Shown piece after piece: positions 1 to 12,347 of a stretch of DNA of 64,000 bases; position 1 is the first letter of the stretch, and each line of letters starts with the position of its first letter. Source of the DNA: Mnemiopsis leidyi (lineage: Eukaryota > Ctenophora > Tentaculata > Lobata > Bolinopsidae). The stretch is from assembly GCA_000226015.1 (NCBI GenBank), contig JH153618.1, positions 20,839-84,838 on the forward strand, written 5' to 3'. A program made the translations under genes and the position numbers. The notes below the pieces were generated by a model that was not told the origin of the DNA, searched no databases, and was given only the letters and a program-made list of their open reading frames with translations.

Positions 1-1966
1 CTTCATCCAGAGACTCCAATTCTGATGACTCCACTTCCTCGTAATTATCAATACTCTCGGAAGCTCCAATACCCACACTGCCACAATCCATAGACATCAT
101 GTGATCCTGGTCACTGTCCAGTTGATGTCCGTTAGGTGATCCGTCTTCACTGCTGAGATGATGTGATCTGGTGTTGGTTATACTGTTAGAGAGATGCTCT
201 ATAAGCTTGGACAGCTGCTCACTGTCGTCACTCAGCGCCACGTCCGGGTCTGTAACTTCTTCCTCCACCAGTATACTTTTTAGACTTCTCACATTTCTGG
301 GGTAGATGTTTCACATATTAAAACTGGGTAAAAGTAGCTGAGAAGCGAGGATGGGGGTGTAACAAATTTGATAAAACATGAAACCGCCGCGTCTTTTATC
401 TATGTTATTTTAACTTTGAAATGGTAAATTTAGCAGCTGGCAGGCTATACCTCTAGCTCTTGTTAAAACAATGTGAAAGAAAGGCTGGCTGGAATGTTTA
501 AAATGACACAGCAAACCAAATTCCTGTCTGAAACTTACTTAAAGAGCTGATCTACCATTCTCTCCAAACTGTCATCTTCACTGAGCGAAACTGGAGATTT
601 TGTACCATCACCAGCTCTGGACAACACTCGTTCTGTGAAGTAATAGATCTATAGGACGAAATTGGGAGGAACTGAATGGAATTATCATACTAATCAACCT
701 TATTCTATTTTCTAAAAAATCATTTATGATATATTTGTAACTTAAAAAGTAACCTTTGTTAACGTTTAATTCCAAGGTTGATAAAGCGAGTGTGATGTTT
801 TCCATTATAGAGTTTGTGTTGTCACTGTTCAGTTTAAATTGTTCTTTTTTACCTTGCTGAAATGACGATCATATAAGGCTGATCACATAACGCTGATCAT
901 ATGACGCTGATCAAATGACGCTGTTCATATGACGCTGATCATATAACGCCGATCATATAAGGCTGATCATATGACGCTGATCATATGACGCTTATAGAAA
1001 ACCACAACTTAAAGCCCAAATACGTAAGCTGCGGTGATATAATACTACCAACTATTATGTTCTGTGTTATCAACATGAAGTCATCTTCTCATAAAACACT
1101 TGTATCATGGACATTTGATACGGACCCTAATTTTCTGATGCACACATTCTAACACTGTGTGCTGTATTCCTTTACACGGAACTTTGTACTTGAACTCAAC
1201 ATTAAACTTAGTGGTGGACATGAAGTATACAATAATGGTTGGAATTTGGGGCAGGCAAACATAAAGAAATTCGGACCTGACCGACATCAATTCTTCTAAA
1301 TATTTGAAGAACTGAGAACAAATTCCTTTAAAAAGTAGAAAACACTGCAAGATTACCTGAATTGAAATGACTTCTGAAATAATGGAAGCGAGCTCGTCAT
1401 CTACTCTATCAAGCTTGTCAGAAGTGTCTACTCCACTCACTCCACTATCTAACGTATCTTCTTGACATGCACGGATGTTCACTGTAATGTAGAACTATAG
1501 TTTTAATGTTGTCGAGCTATCGATTGGATAAACAGAGGAGGACAGATGAGGTCGTGTTATGGTAAATCCAATTTTGTGTCATGATCACGTACAGTACGTG
1601 AATTACTTAATTAGTTTACTAGTACAGTATCGACCACTACTTAGTATATTGGCTGATCACACAAACCAACTTTCTTGCATGCCAAATAGCACATTTCCCA
1701 CCCCCTGCTGTTCCATTTTCATATCATTATTAGAACAAAGTACGGTTTTATCGATAATGAGATGGACTTAAGTTCTAAAAATAGCTCCAAAAGTAATAAC
1801 CTTGTACGGTGTGTAGTTGTGATACTACATTCGCCAGCAAGTCCGCCACTACAACATCCTGCTCTATTTTCTCTGCAGTTTCTTCTCCGATCTTCATCTT
1901 CCTAGCTGCAGTTTCTTCTCCAATCTCTTTTATCCAACCAGCATCTTCTTTTACATCTCCTCTCAT
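1..1966 (-). CDS. Unidentified acidic/helical protein, 3' part cut by the window edge
   Basis: Five exons on the minus strand join in phase: 1801-1966, 1357-1481, 754-856, 539-632 and 1-296 (runs off the edge). Each has a GT donor and AG acceptor in the sense strand, and every junction keeps one frame, giving about 261 residues. The first exon may begin at the ATG at 1964-1966, with an in-frame stop just upstream, or it may be internal. It carries a short duplicated segment (IGEETAARKMK then IGEETAEKIE). The middle is helical and polar (DDELASIISEVISIQ, LSEDDSLERMVDQLF). The last exon is rich in Ser, Asp and Glu and looks disordered. There is no signal peptide or membrane segment. I do not recognise the family. 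The phase agreement makes the gene itself fairly secure. Confidence 0.72.
861..993. repeat. 15-bp minisatellite, about 9 copies
   Basis: Degenerate tandem copies of a unit close to ACGCTGATCATATG. It lies in the intron between the 754-856 and 1357-1481 exons, beginning 5 bp from the 3' splice site of the 754-856 exon. Confidence 0.85.
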
Positions 1967-2641
1967 CCTTCAATCAGCTGTCAGCCCTGCACATGCACAT
2001 GTAACTGATAAAGTTGGTAGTGAGAGTGTGAAACTTTGTCACACAGAAACTGTAAATATGTACAATAACTGAATCTCATTGTCTTGACTTGAAAATTCCT
2101 TTTTTTAAAGATCAGTTTGTCATTCTTGTTTAAATCGGGTGGGGGGATGTTGAGGAGGGGGTGTATCTTCACACGTGACACAATATCTACACACGTACAA
2201 CAATATCTACTGCACACGTGACACATGTTGAGAATCACAAAGTTTAAACCTCCCAACAAGAAGTACACAAAACCGAGACAATACAAGAGAACGTTAGAGG
2301 TGTGACAAAATGTGTGATACAGGAAATCGTCAGAGTTTACATGTTAGGTTTATACTGGCGCCGCATTTCAGACGTGTATTTGTGTATTGGTGACTCAGAT
2401 TGTATAATGTATAGTGTATAACTGGGGGTAGTTGGGGGTGTTTGTTGTTGAATAGTTTTCTAAGTTGGATCTTTTTGGGCTCCAATTCTTGACTTGAGAC
2501 GATGTGACACGTTTTTGGCAAAGCCCGCTAGCATGATTGAAGTATCGAAATTTAACTCCAAATAAGGTAATAATTCTTACGAGTATGAAAATATCTGACT
2601 GATAAAGAAACAATACACAGGGAGAAGAGAGCACTGCCCAG
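1967..2641. other. Short gap between divergent genes
   Basis: The minus-strand gene ends its known 5' side near 1966 and the plus-strand gene has its first recognisable exon at 2642. I see ACACGTG E-box-like words near 2171-2224 but no convincing exon. The 5' exons of one or both genes could be missed here. Confidence 0.4.
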
Positions 2642-5600
2642 ACAGACATAGAACAAGTGCTGTGTAACGTTGGAGTGCGTGTATACCACACTAAAGTGTC
2701 CTACTACATGATGTTACTGGAATACACTCTGTCCATTCTGCCGCACAACCGGGTAGTACACTGGCTGTGTTGTAACAACAGTAATGTTCTGAGTGACATG
2801 TTGTTACTCCTGGCACACATGCAGTCTTCTTGCAGAGGTGGGTTTTACTGGGCGTTTGTAGGAAATGTGTTTATACTGCTGTACATTTAACTACATGTAC
2901 ATTTAACTACACACATACATAACAATTTTGTCAAGCCTGCACTAAATACACGCGTGTACTGTAAGTGTATTGTCACAACATCGGACACATTGTAGGTATT
3001 CTTTCTGACAAACAAGTAACCATCCAGAAGTTACATTTTAGTGAATCTATTACTTGCCGTAAATGTTTGTTCTACGTTTATTGAATACTGTGCTCTGTAA
3101 TTAATAAATTATAACTTCCCACTGTACAGTGTACACGTGTATTGTATAAATATATCAACTGTTAATGTACATAATAACACGCCATGTATTTATAGCAAAG
3201 CGATACGAGGAATGGACGAAGCTGTGCTACGCTTTACAAGCTTCCCGATACAACATCACATCTTCTAACGTGTACATTACTCTATCTCTCATTGTCTCCA
3301 ATACACTCGCAAAGGTTACCGACATTAAGTCATTGAGTAATAGTACTGTCTTTTGTGCAGTTCAAGCTTTATTATCATTTCTAGCTATGTGTAATGCTTA
3401 CATATGATCTTGTTCTTCAGGCACATTTCTATCGAAGAAGTAACAGGAGAGATAACAGATGGATTTCACGGGCGAAAGACTTCATTTTCTCTAAAAAGTT
3501 GGAGGAAATATCGCTAGGTGAAAACAAAACTGTTCATTTTACAATATCACTTTTTGTATTGTGCGAATTACAGTTTAATGGTTTTATCGCGCATTAAGCG
3601 CGCAATTTGTGCGCGCGCAAACCATATTTAACAAGAATGAGGCGACTTTCCGAGGCATGCGTATCAATAGCTCCATTACGTCAACGGGATTCGTGTATAT
3701 TATGTGGCAGACACTAAATCACACATTTCATAACAAATTCACATTTGTTTGTGAAGTGTGCGCTTTTTACACGATAGTGTACGGGCTTCTTTATTCTTAA
3801 CGGTATTATTGATTAGCCGGTCACGTACCGTGTTACGTGTAATGCTGGTCACGTGAGAAGACATGCGGCCATTATAGTCTTCGTTAATCACCTCCTTCAT
3901 ATCAAATACCAGCTGGGCTATAATTTGACGTTGTACAATTATGTGGGCAAATCAAGTAGTTATACACGGCCATTTCATGTGTATCTGGTATTTAGTCGGT
4001 TTGGTTTAGAGGGATCAATGTAGTGTGTAGGCTTGCTCTAAACTCGGATTTATCGTCAAATAGATTACCTTATTTACCCCTGATAACAAGGAAATCAAAA
4101 TACACTGTGTAGAGTACTATTGGTTGTCGGTAGATCGATTTTGAGAATCAAGTTTTACTAAACTAACAACAATTATAAAATTGTGGTTTCAAGTGGGGAG
4201 GGAACCCTTTTCAGGTCCTCATTTCGAGCAAGCTCGACTTCCAGAGGTGTGCACTGATTTGTAACGAGTGTGTTATGTTGTTGTGGGTCGGCCGAAGAAT
4301 CAACCAAGCTACATGATATGTACTGAGCAGATATTTACAGAGGCCCTATTTAGTGGAAATCTTGTCCGGCCGGTAGCTCAATTGGTAGAGCACTCATCGA
4401 GACAATGCGAGGTTTTTGGATCATACCCGACTCAACACGGTGCCGGTCCCTATTTATTCTGAATTGACTGTCAGTGCAAATCGACACAAATATCTGCTCC
4501 TTACACATAACTCATAAGCATGGTGGATCAAGCTTTGTCAACAATGTAGTATACGCTACACGTACATGTTGGTATCAGCCGAACGCAAACAATGAAAATT
4601 GCATTCCGCCTCTTTGATCAAGATAGTAACGTAAACGTGACAATTTCAAGTACAAGTGACAACTCCAAAACTGATACCGAATAAATATGTCAATTTAACA
4701 ATTATAACAGAAGTAGTCTAAAAAGTTTAACGCTCAAACCTATTGTTGTAGGATACGTACGTTTTGAAAATCTTTTTTCAAACACAATACGAATTCTAAA
4801 TCTCAGTGACAATCCAATAAGTCATGATAGTGTCTCAATCAATGTACTGTTTAGAATTTCAAATTGATAAATTACTTTTATAGCATACTGCATATAGGTC
4901 TGGGTGATAGTGCCATTTTTCAGAACTGATAATAATTTGTTAGTTAAACAACCTCGTTGACTTTATAATACATTCACACGTTATGTTTTTAAAAGGAACA
5001 AAAACTAGCGGCTATTACAACTTCTCAAAAGACATTACACCGAGGTAGCCATTGAAAAGTCCTCGATATCATTGAATTTGTCATTGTAATTTAACTTTTG
5101 ATAAACCGGTTTGTCATCAGCGTCTTTGCGCAACTCGATACAGTCCGACAAACGTAACGATACGGTGTTGTAGTGATGGCACTCATTCCTTATTCGGTGA
5201 AGAGTGGAGTAATGTCCATCAAAGCAGCGAGGGGGCGCTGTCGCGCTTCCCGTCACTCGCTGACTCATCCTGCACTGACTGGCCGGATGACTGCATGCGC
5301 CGCTGAGCACTTTTCTTTGTTCGCCCAGGACACGATGTAGTCGCTTGTGTAGTCGCCGGGAGACGTGCAGGAAGACGATTGTCATCACAGTTGAGACGAA
5401 AAAGAGAAATGCCAACACGTAAACCAAGATGAGGATGATATGACTGTTTCCTTTGTTAGTGAGTAGCTCAGCTGGGGCGGTAGTTACTGATGTGTTGTCG
5501 TGGGTGCGCGGAGTGAAGGGCAGCGTGTCCTTTCTTGTGGTGCTGTAGGTGGTATTGCTACTAATCCGGCACTCGCACGTGCAATCAATCCTAGAAGTAC

Positions 5601-6494
5601 TCATAGTCTGAACAAACTTAGGTATTGAGATGAAAGTAGCTCCTGTTGCCATGGAAACTACATCCCCCTCACCCGTTATGATAGACATGTTGCAGACGAG
5701 AAGAGCGGCTGTAGGTGATTCAACCCGACACCCAGAAACAGTGCCGTTCTCCAAGACGAAGTTGACGCGTGGGGTTCTGATGAGAACGGTCTCCTGTTTG
5801 GCACAGTCCTCAGTAGGCGCCTTGTTGTACACGTCAAACAGCAGGTTGGGGATGAACTTGAAGGAGATGGTTATGTTGGCGTTCTCCCCCTCCTGCACCA
5901 GATTGTCGGTAGTCTGCATGAACCCCGGACACGGGGACTCGTCCCCGTACCAAACAGAGACGCGCTTCTTTTCTCTAACCAGCACCCTGATCCCCAGACA
6001 TTCTAGCTCCACTCGCTGCTCCAGGTCGATGCTCTTTGCGCGTGTTCGCGTTATGCTGTCTGCATTGGTAAACTTCACGGGGTTCGGTCCACTTTTACAG
6101 TTCCAGATTTCTGTGTTGTTGATCGGCTCTGTGCGCTCGAACAGCGCGCTTGTCTGACTAAGTGCTGTAATGTTGTCCACTCTGAGGACAATGTAGCGGT
6201 CTGACTGAGCTAGGGACAGGACTGGGAGCAAGACGAAGAGAACTGATGACGTTATCCCACGTGACATCAAGTCACAAATAAACCCTGATGTTAGTGACAT
6301 AGACCGTGTGGTGGAAGCAAGCAGAAGCAGAAAGGAGAGGTATAACAGAACGCAGCGTAACATACTGTAAACAGGTGCTTCAGCAGGGTTTATATCAGAC
6401 GGCAACTGGGGTAGTAATAGCCAAATTGCGCTCAATAAACATTGGCAGTGTATTCATAAGACTGAGGAGGTGGTTGTGGCCGTCACACAGCTCC

Positions 6495-6529
<35 letters not shown>

Positions 6530-9500
6530 GCGAGAAAGCTGGCGATCTGGTTTATAATGGGGGTACGGTCCAGTACACGATGGGATGCTGCTGACACTAA
6601 TGAGGCTTTGTGTGCGAGGTGCCGATTACGTAATTAGTACTCCAGGACCCAACAACTAACTCTTGGGTCTCTGTTTCGGTAGTGTGTCCTGTACATGCAA
6701 CTCTGCCACTCTCAGACTTGCTAAAATCTATCCTGTAACAGAAACATGTTAAAAGCGCTCAGAGTTGAGGTCCTTGTAGCAAATACTCGCGAGAAGACAA
6801 ACTTAAAAGCGTATCATAAATGTCATGTTGGCTGTGTTATACATTGGGGGGGGGGGGCGAACTCAAAAAGGCCGAACGTTATAGCAAACATAAAAATTTA
6901 ACCCAAAAAAGCCGAACGTTAAATGTCAAACATAAAATTTGGAATCGCAACAAGCGATAAAGTAATGTCGAGCATGTAAGATAAGAGAGCTATTCTAAGA
7001 AACATATCCCATTGTATTAGTTTGCTGAGCAAGCCAATAGGTTTATTGTAAATCCTTCGTTTAAGATTGCTGGCATGTTGTCGAATAGTGTGGCGTATGA
7101 TATTGCCTTCTATAACAGACTGTTTAGGATTTGCATCACCCTTTTAGCAAATAGATTTAAAAACAAGATGAGAAGCAGAGAGTACCTGTGCTGAGTACAA
7201 GCACAATATAACTTCTACAACACTGAAAAATTTCCGGATTTGGGAGTAAACAACCCCTTTTCCTAGCCTATCTTCTTATGGGAGGGGTTGAAAGTTTCCA
7301 AAATTACAGTCCAATAAAGACGACAGTCAGGTCGGGGAAACAAGTTTGGTAGATACAAGGAAGATACGGAACTCTGAGGAAAGGTAGAGCAGACTGATGT
7401 GGTTGATTACTGACACTCATTACCTCCCTATCTCTCCTTGCTGAGTCTGGTGTCCTGCCATCTGGCGATCTGCACTAAATACCCCCTCAGTGCCTCAGAA
7501 CTGCCTTCTGAACTACACCACAACTCAATCAGGCGGAGGGAGGAGATTATACCTTTTCGGAGAGGGTTGTTACTTAGCGGCTTGTTAACGGCTATTAGAA
7601 ACTCCTGGAGCGAGAAACGCTGTCATTATCGGTAGAATCTGCTCGACAACAGACTTGAAGAGATTGAAGGCGGTCATAAGTCTGGCTACTACTGGGGAAA
7701 TATGCGGTACTTCGCCGATGATTTTTGGGCATATAATTGAGGATCGAATTTCAGTGATAAATCTTGTAAAATCATTTGCTGGATAATTCTTAAAACATTG
7801 AATGGAACATTCGAAATCGTCAATTAGACCCAGAATATTGTTTGAAATTGCCCAGACCACCGAAACTTAAAAGATTACAAGTCCTGCTGAAAGACAACTT
7901 CATAGAACAACAAACAACTGCATAGCCGGTAGCGGTTGGATTTGGCCCTTAATTGTAATAGGTATGATCTCGACGATTTTTAAAAATTGAAGAGAGTTAA
8001 AACAATTTGCTCTAACCTATGTTCTCAATGCTTGTTATACAAGTACAACTACAAGAAACTGTATGCTCTACGGTGTATTGTGTGACAACATGGAGCTTTT
8101 CATATCCGTGTACCGATCAATACTTATCAGTTTAGTTAATATCAGCTGCAAGATGTCCTAATAAAGCGTTAATATCAGACCACGCAAGCAAAGCCTTAAG
8201 CCAACCAGCCGTGAGCCGAGCTAACTGGATACGGTCTTGAAAGCTAAGGGCTAGCTTAGTAATAGCCGTATTTGTTTAATCGTTAACTCTCTTTCTCTTG
8301 CTCGCTGACTGCTGTGAGAGAGCGAGAGAAAGAGCTGAGAGAGAGGAGAGAGGGCGGGTAAGAGAGCAAGAAGTGCTATAATTGAAATGAAAAAAGCGTA
8401 ACAGTGCATCAATATAAATCACGATGTACCACACTGCCCTGTAATATCTTCACTGTCAGTAAATGAGAACAGTGTCGAGTCCATTTTAGCGAAAATTGAG
8501 AAGTTTTTGTGTAATTCATTTTCCTCAGAAGACTGTCATAGAGAATTTATTTGAGTAATGTGTTTTATCGCAACGACTCGACATCATATCCAAAATTCAA
8601 GATAATTGAATGGTCTTTGTAGTGTCTTTTTTTCGAAAAGAACTTCTCATCAACATAAGAACAGTTAAAACTGCGAAGATAACAAACTCCTATCCCAGGC
8701 GAGAGTGTGAGCAGTGGTCTGGAGCTCCAACACGCCCAAGACCAAGTAACCAGGGCAGCCCAGACCCTAGTCCTATCTAGTGACGGGACTGTTGCTAGGA
8801 AACAAGCTGCTGGCTCCCTTGTCAAGAGTGTCCTGCCTTCTCTCTCTTTTCTCAGAAAAGAGGTGAGCTGTTTTTGATTTATTTTAAGGTCGAAGAACGT
8901 GTTCAGCTAAGGTTGCACGTGCAACTATTGGGTTTTGATGTATAGCGCATTCCACTGCATAACTAAAAACTTCTGGTGATCAATAATTGTCGAAATATAA
9001 TCATACCAAAATTAATGGCTTTAGGACCAAAAGAGGCTTAACGACTTTATTGCCAAATCCAAGCCTCCCGATTCCCGTTAATTTACAAATTTTAAGGTAT
9101 TGAAAAAGGCTCGCCAATCAGCCAAGTCAACTTTGCTCAAAAAGCTTTTCACGACAATTCAGTCAAGAAAAAGGGCAAAGCAAAATGTCAAAAAGTAACA
9201 TAAACAGCTCCCCCGTATATGTAGCAGTGGTAATTATAACTGCACACACAATACTTTCAACACTACTATTATACAAATAATTTGAGGTTCTCTAAAGATG
9301 ATGTATAAATTGAAGATTTCAAGAACCCAGTCATGTTAACTGTTTTATTTCGTCTCTCCAACCAAACCAAAAACTGCACACACAGTTTGAGAGTATAACT
9401 AAACAAAGAGATGATTGCTGTTTGGAGAGAGAAGGTTCACCGTTAACAACCCCTCTCCCAACCAACAAAGTCACTACTGCTCCCCTTGTAATTGTACCCA

Positions 9501-12347
9501 TCTCATCCTCGACAGATGTCATTATTCATAAATGTAACCTTTCTCACAATAGGCCAGCCCCTGGGAATGTACTCAAAATGTCGGTGTTACCCCTCAGCGT
9601 CTCCCCGCCACTCTAACCACCCCATAATTATCATACACGCGTCGTGATTATAGTACAAAAGTTGTAATTATCGATTCAATACCTACTAGTTTTAACAAAG
9701 ATATGACTATCATTTATCCATATTCTAGAATTTTACTTGGTAATAGGTTAGCTCTATTATATTTGCACTGTTTCAGTTTCCATATTATATTTCCCTATAA
9801 TATTTGCTCTATTTCAGTTTCCCTGTCAAGTGAAGGAGCTACACTGGCTGATCAGCGTACTGGAAGCTTATCAGACACCCGAAGAGGAGATCAAGTCTCT
9901 CAAGTTTAACGACCTCAGGTGGGGAGGACTTAGCTTATTTAGGAAAAATAAGCATTCGAATCAAAGAGTTACTCATGCAAAACTTTACCTTATGTCTTTT
10001 ACCTTTACAACATATACAACGGTATTGAAAGTTGATAAATAGTTAGTGTTCTTTATTAAATCTGGTATGAACATTGAGCAACATCAACAAAACTATTCTA
10101 CGTGTCTCGATTAGAAATAATTGACAAAACCATCCCAATCTAGCGAGGTAACGAGAGCGGTGAGCACGGTGTACAGTATGACTCAGGAGAACAGTGATGA
10201 CGTCACGGAGGAGGAGATCAGTGACATCATAGACCAGCTCCAGAACATCGCCGACTCGGCCCCGTCCCAGCTTCATCGGGTAGGCACTAGGCAGCATATT
10301 ATGTTTGCGCTATTTTATATATATGCAGATGTAGCTACATAGGCAGCTATAATGGGAGCGCTATAGCTACATAGGCAGCTATAATGGGAGCGCTATACCT
10401 AAATAGGCAGATGTAGCTACATAGGCAGCTATAATGACAGCGCTATAGCTGAATAGGCAGTCATAATGGCAGCACTATAACTACGTATATAGGCAGCATA
10501 TTTGAAAAGAAAATGTCAAAGAAAAGTGAGCTGGCAGCAGTAAGATTGTTTCTGCCACGGTTTATTCTCTCCTGCTGTTAGATTTGAAAAGCTCGGACTA
10601 ACAAATTAAATAAAGAGAAGTAAATATTAGTCATGAGCGATAGATAATAAGAACCGAACGTATAGAGTAAGTAAGGAATTGTTGGATCATACTAAAGAAA
10701 GGAAAATAGATGATTAGAGATGGACATTAGAAGGAAAATAGAGAAATAGTCTACACAACACTCTAAGATGACAATATCTTGTGGAGGGAACTAGTCAAAA
10801 CTCACAGCACTGTGCCGAAATGTGTACTCACTGTCATACGTGTGCGAATAAACTTATCCGCGGACTCGGCCGGAAAACAAGGTGAATCATTTTGATAAGA
10901 AGTATATGCTACTTATACTTAGTAATCTACCCTCTCCCTTTATCTCTCTTTCTACAGTAAAACATGATACCTTGCAGGGTGTGCTATGTGCGGGGGTAGA
11001 CTGGCTGTTCGGACTTCAGATAGACAAGTGGAGAGCTGGTGAAACAGTCTCTCTCCCTCAGAAGAGCAACTTTAAGCGAACTTTACAGTTACTCGAGATG
11101 TTCGGAGCAGAGCAATCTTTGTACAAGGTACTTCTCTGACATTTACATTGACTAATTTGTTCTTACTACGGGCACTGAATCTCATTTATAATCAGGGAGG
11201 AGTTTTAACTTTCCTTTCCGGGATTCAGGAAGCCAAGTGTGCTGGCGGTCTGCTTCCGCACTTCGTTTTGACCTGAACTGAGACATGAACGCGTGATTTA
11301 TTTTTTAGAACAGAATTATCTGTGATGTTTGTCATGCTAAGTTGTGTCCTGTCAATTACGACGATCATTAACATAGCAAATAATCCTGACATACAATGTC
11401 GCAGCCTAGCTTTCCATGTTATTAGGTTAATTTAGTAATTTCCATATGTCTAATTACCTCTAAATAGATTTGATGCAAGTCTTATGGACGACTGTAATTG
11501 TATAAATAAACTGAATTATGAACCCTGCTTAAGGAAAACAGAATACGGTCAGTCGAGTAGACAAACAAGAAGTAGACAAAGATTAGCCTTAGGAGTGACC
11601 TCGAATATAAAACAGACTAACAGACCAGCAGAAAGATATGAAATAGACTATCAGAAAGTTTAAATTGACTATATTGTACAAACATGAACAGGCGAACATT
11701 AAGTATACGAATCGTGCTGATAAACACAAAGTACATAGCTGCTGATAAACACAAGATTTGAGCTGACGTTAAACACAATTTCAATTTCAGGTTTCACTGT
11801 ACACTACAGTACACCGAGTGATGTGCCAAGCTAACCCGACCATTACAAAGAGACATCTCCTGAACATCTTGAACCCAGCCACAGCCACCGTCAACAACTT
11901 CGAGCAGGTAATGTTTACAGAAGTTGCCTACTTTTTGTGGGTACCTGTTAGGTGCACATTTTGTCACGATACTACTGTAGTTTGGTGAAGTTTTGTAATT
12001 TGATGATGTCTGTTTGTCGACGGTTCTGGCCCTTGTGGCTGCAGATGCAGCTTTTAATGGAGATTTAATCGTTCATATGGGGCTGTCATAATTTTGTTGG
12101 CGTTGGATCGGTGTAAAGACTGAAATGAAGATCATTGATTCATTGAACATATGGCGGGTTTTAATAACATAAACGATATTATTCTTCATAAAAACAGTAA
12201 TGTCGAACTTAACAACATCATTAAACATGTCTTTTCCCCCAGGTTCTAGCGATAGAAGTATGCATGAAGTACGTACCGAGCCTGCTACTCCCTGCTAAAG
12301 ACAAACTCCTGGAGCATATGAACGTTTTTCTCAGATCTTTAGACTGA
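2642..12347 (+). CDS. C-terminal region of a large helical (HEAT/ARM-like?) protein, 7 exons
   Basis: Seven plus-strand exons join with perfect phase: 2642-2837, 8699-8862, 9818-9918, 10144-10279, 10978-11127, 11791-11907 and 12243-12347, ending at TGA 12345-12347. Together they encode about 322 residues. The protein is soluble and helix-rich with alternating Leu/Val runs (MLLLLAHMQSS, KELHWLISVLEAY, EEEISDIIDQLQNIADSAP, VCMKYVPSLLLPAKDKLLEH), which suggests an alpha-solenoid. I cannot name the family. The N-terminus is not found; a first exon between 1.97 and 2.64 kb is possible but unseen. The exons are more GC-rich than the introns. The first intron (2838-8698) is long and holds a complete gene on the other strand. 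The exon 2642 acceptor could instead be the AG at 2619-2620. Confidence 0.8.
4367..4450 (+). repeat. tRNA-like sequence, probably a decayed SINE head
   Basis: A clean A-box (TAGCTCAATTGGTAGAGCA, 4374-4392) is followed by an imperfect anticodon arm. The B-box/T-arm region is degenerate and the acceptor stem (CGGCCGG, 4367-4373) has no good partner. It is unlikely to be a working tRNA. It lies in the 5.9-kb intron of the plus-strand helical-protein gene. Confidence 0.45.
5035..6363 (-). CDS. Single-exon type I membrane protein with YxxΦ cytoplasmic motifs
   Basis: An intronless frame of 442 codons from the ATG at 6361-6363. Two successive signal-like stretches exist: LLYLSFLLLLASTTRS after the first ATG, and SSVLFVLLPVLSLAQS after the ATG at 6265-6267. 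A TATAAA word (sense strand, 6389-6394) lies only 26-31 nt before the first ATG, so the later start may be the one used. The ectodomain is about 240 residues, with around 12 cysteines and many N-glycosylation sequons (NNT, NIT, NGT, NMS, NTT, NTS). One membrane span (ILILVYVLAFLFFVSTVM) follows. The tail of about 110 residues is basic near the membrane and holds YSTL, YNTV and YQKL, which could be sorting or phosphotyrosine motifs. I do not recognise the ectodomain. The gene lies wholly within an intron of the plus-strand helical-protein gene. Confidence 0.8.
   Translation of the reverse strand: MLRCVLLYLSFLLLLASTTRSMSLTSGFICDLMSRGITSSVLFVLLPVLSLAQSDRYIVLRVDNITALSQTSALFERTEPINNTEIWNCKSGPNPVKFTNADSITRTRAKSIDLEQRVELECLGIRVLVREKKRVSVWYGDESPCPGFMQTTDNLVQEGENANITISFKFIPNLLFDVYNKAPTEDCAKQETVLIRTPRVNFVLENGTVSGCRVESPTAALLVCNMSIITGEGDVVSMATGATFISIPKFVQTMSTSRIDCTCECRISSNTTYSTTRKDTLPFTPRTHDNTSVTTAPAELLTNKGNSHIILILVYVLAFLFFVSTVMTIVFLHVSRRLHKRLHRVLGEQRKVLSGACSHPASQCRMSQRVTGSATAPPRCFDGHYSTLHRIRNECHHYNTVSLRLSDCIELRKDADDKPVYQKLNYNDKFNDIEDFSMATSV
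6498..6527. repeat. (GA)n microsatellite upstream of the nested membrane-protein gene
   Basis: About 15 GA units, roughly 135 bp upstream of the first ATG of the nested gene. GA tracts are common in promoters, but no function is shown here. Confidence 0.85.
6865..6940. repeat. Two-copy direct repeat
   Basis: Two nearby copies of a unit of about 38 bp containing GCCGAACGTTA followed by CAAACATAAAA. The rest of 6.6-8.69 kb shows no exon I can support, apart from a weak minus-strand open stretch near 7.59-7.86 kb. Confidence 0.6.
10328..10500. repeat. Minisatellite of about 33 bp, 4-5 copies
   Basis: Degenerate units around GCTACATAGGCAGCTATAAT and GGGAGCGCTATA. The array begins about 50 bp after the splice donor of the 10144-10279 exon. 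Confidence 0.85.

Noticed and set aside
4367-4450. Functional tRNA gene
   Set aside because: Good A-box only; the T-arm and acceptor stem do not pair.
5630-6157. 175-codon plus-strand frame
   Set aside because: Antisense shadow of the nested type I membrane protein, which has a signal peptide, a membrane span and tail motifs.
7585-7860. 91-codon minus-strand frame as an exon
   Set aside because: No convincing acceptor or donor, no neighbours in phase, and it sits in the intron of another gene.
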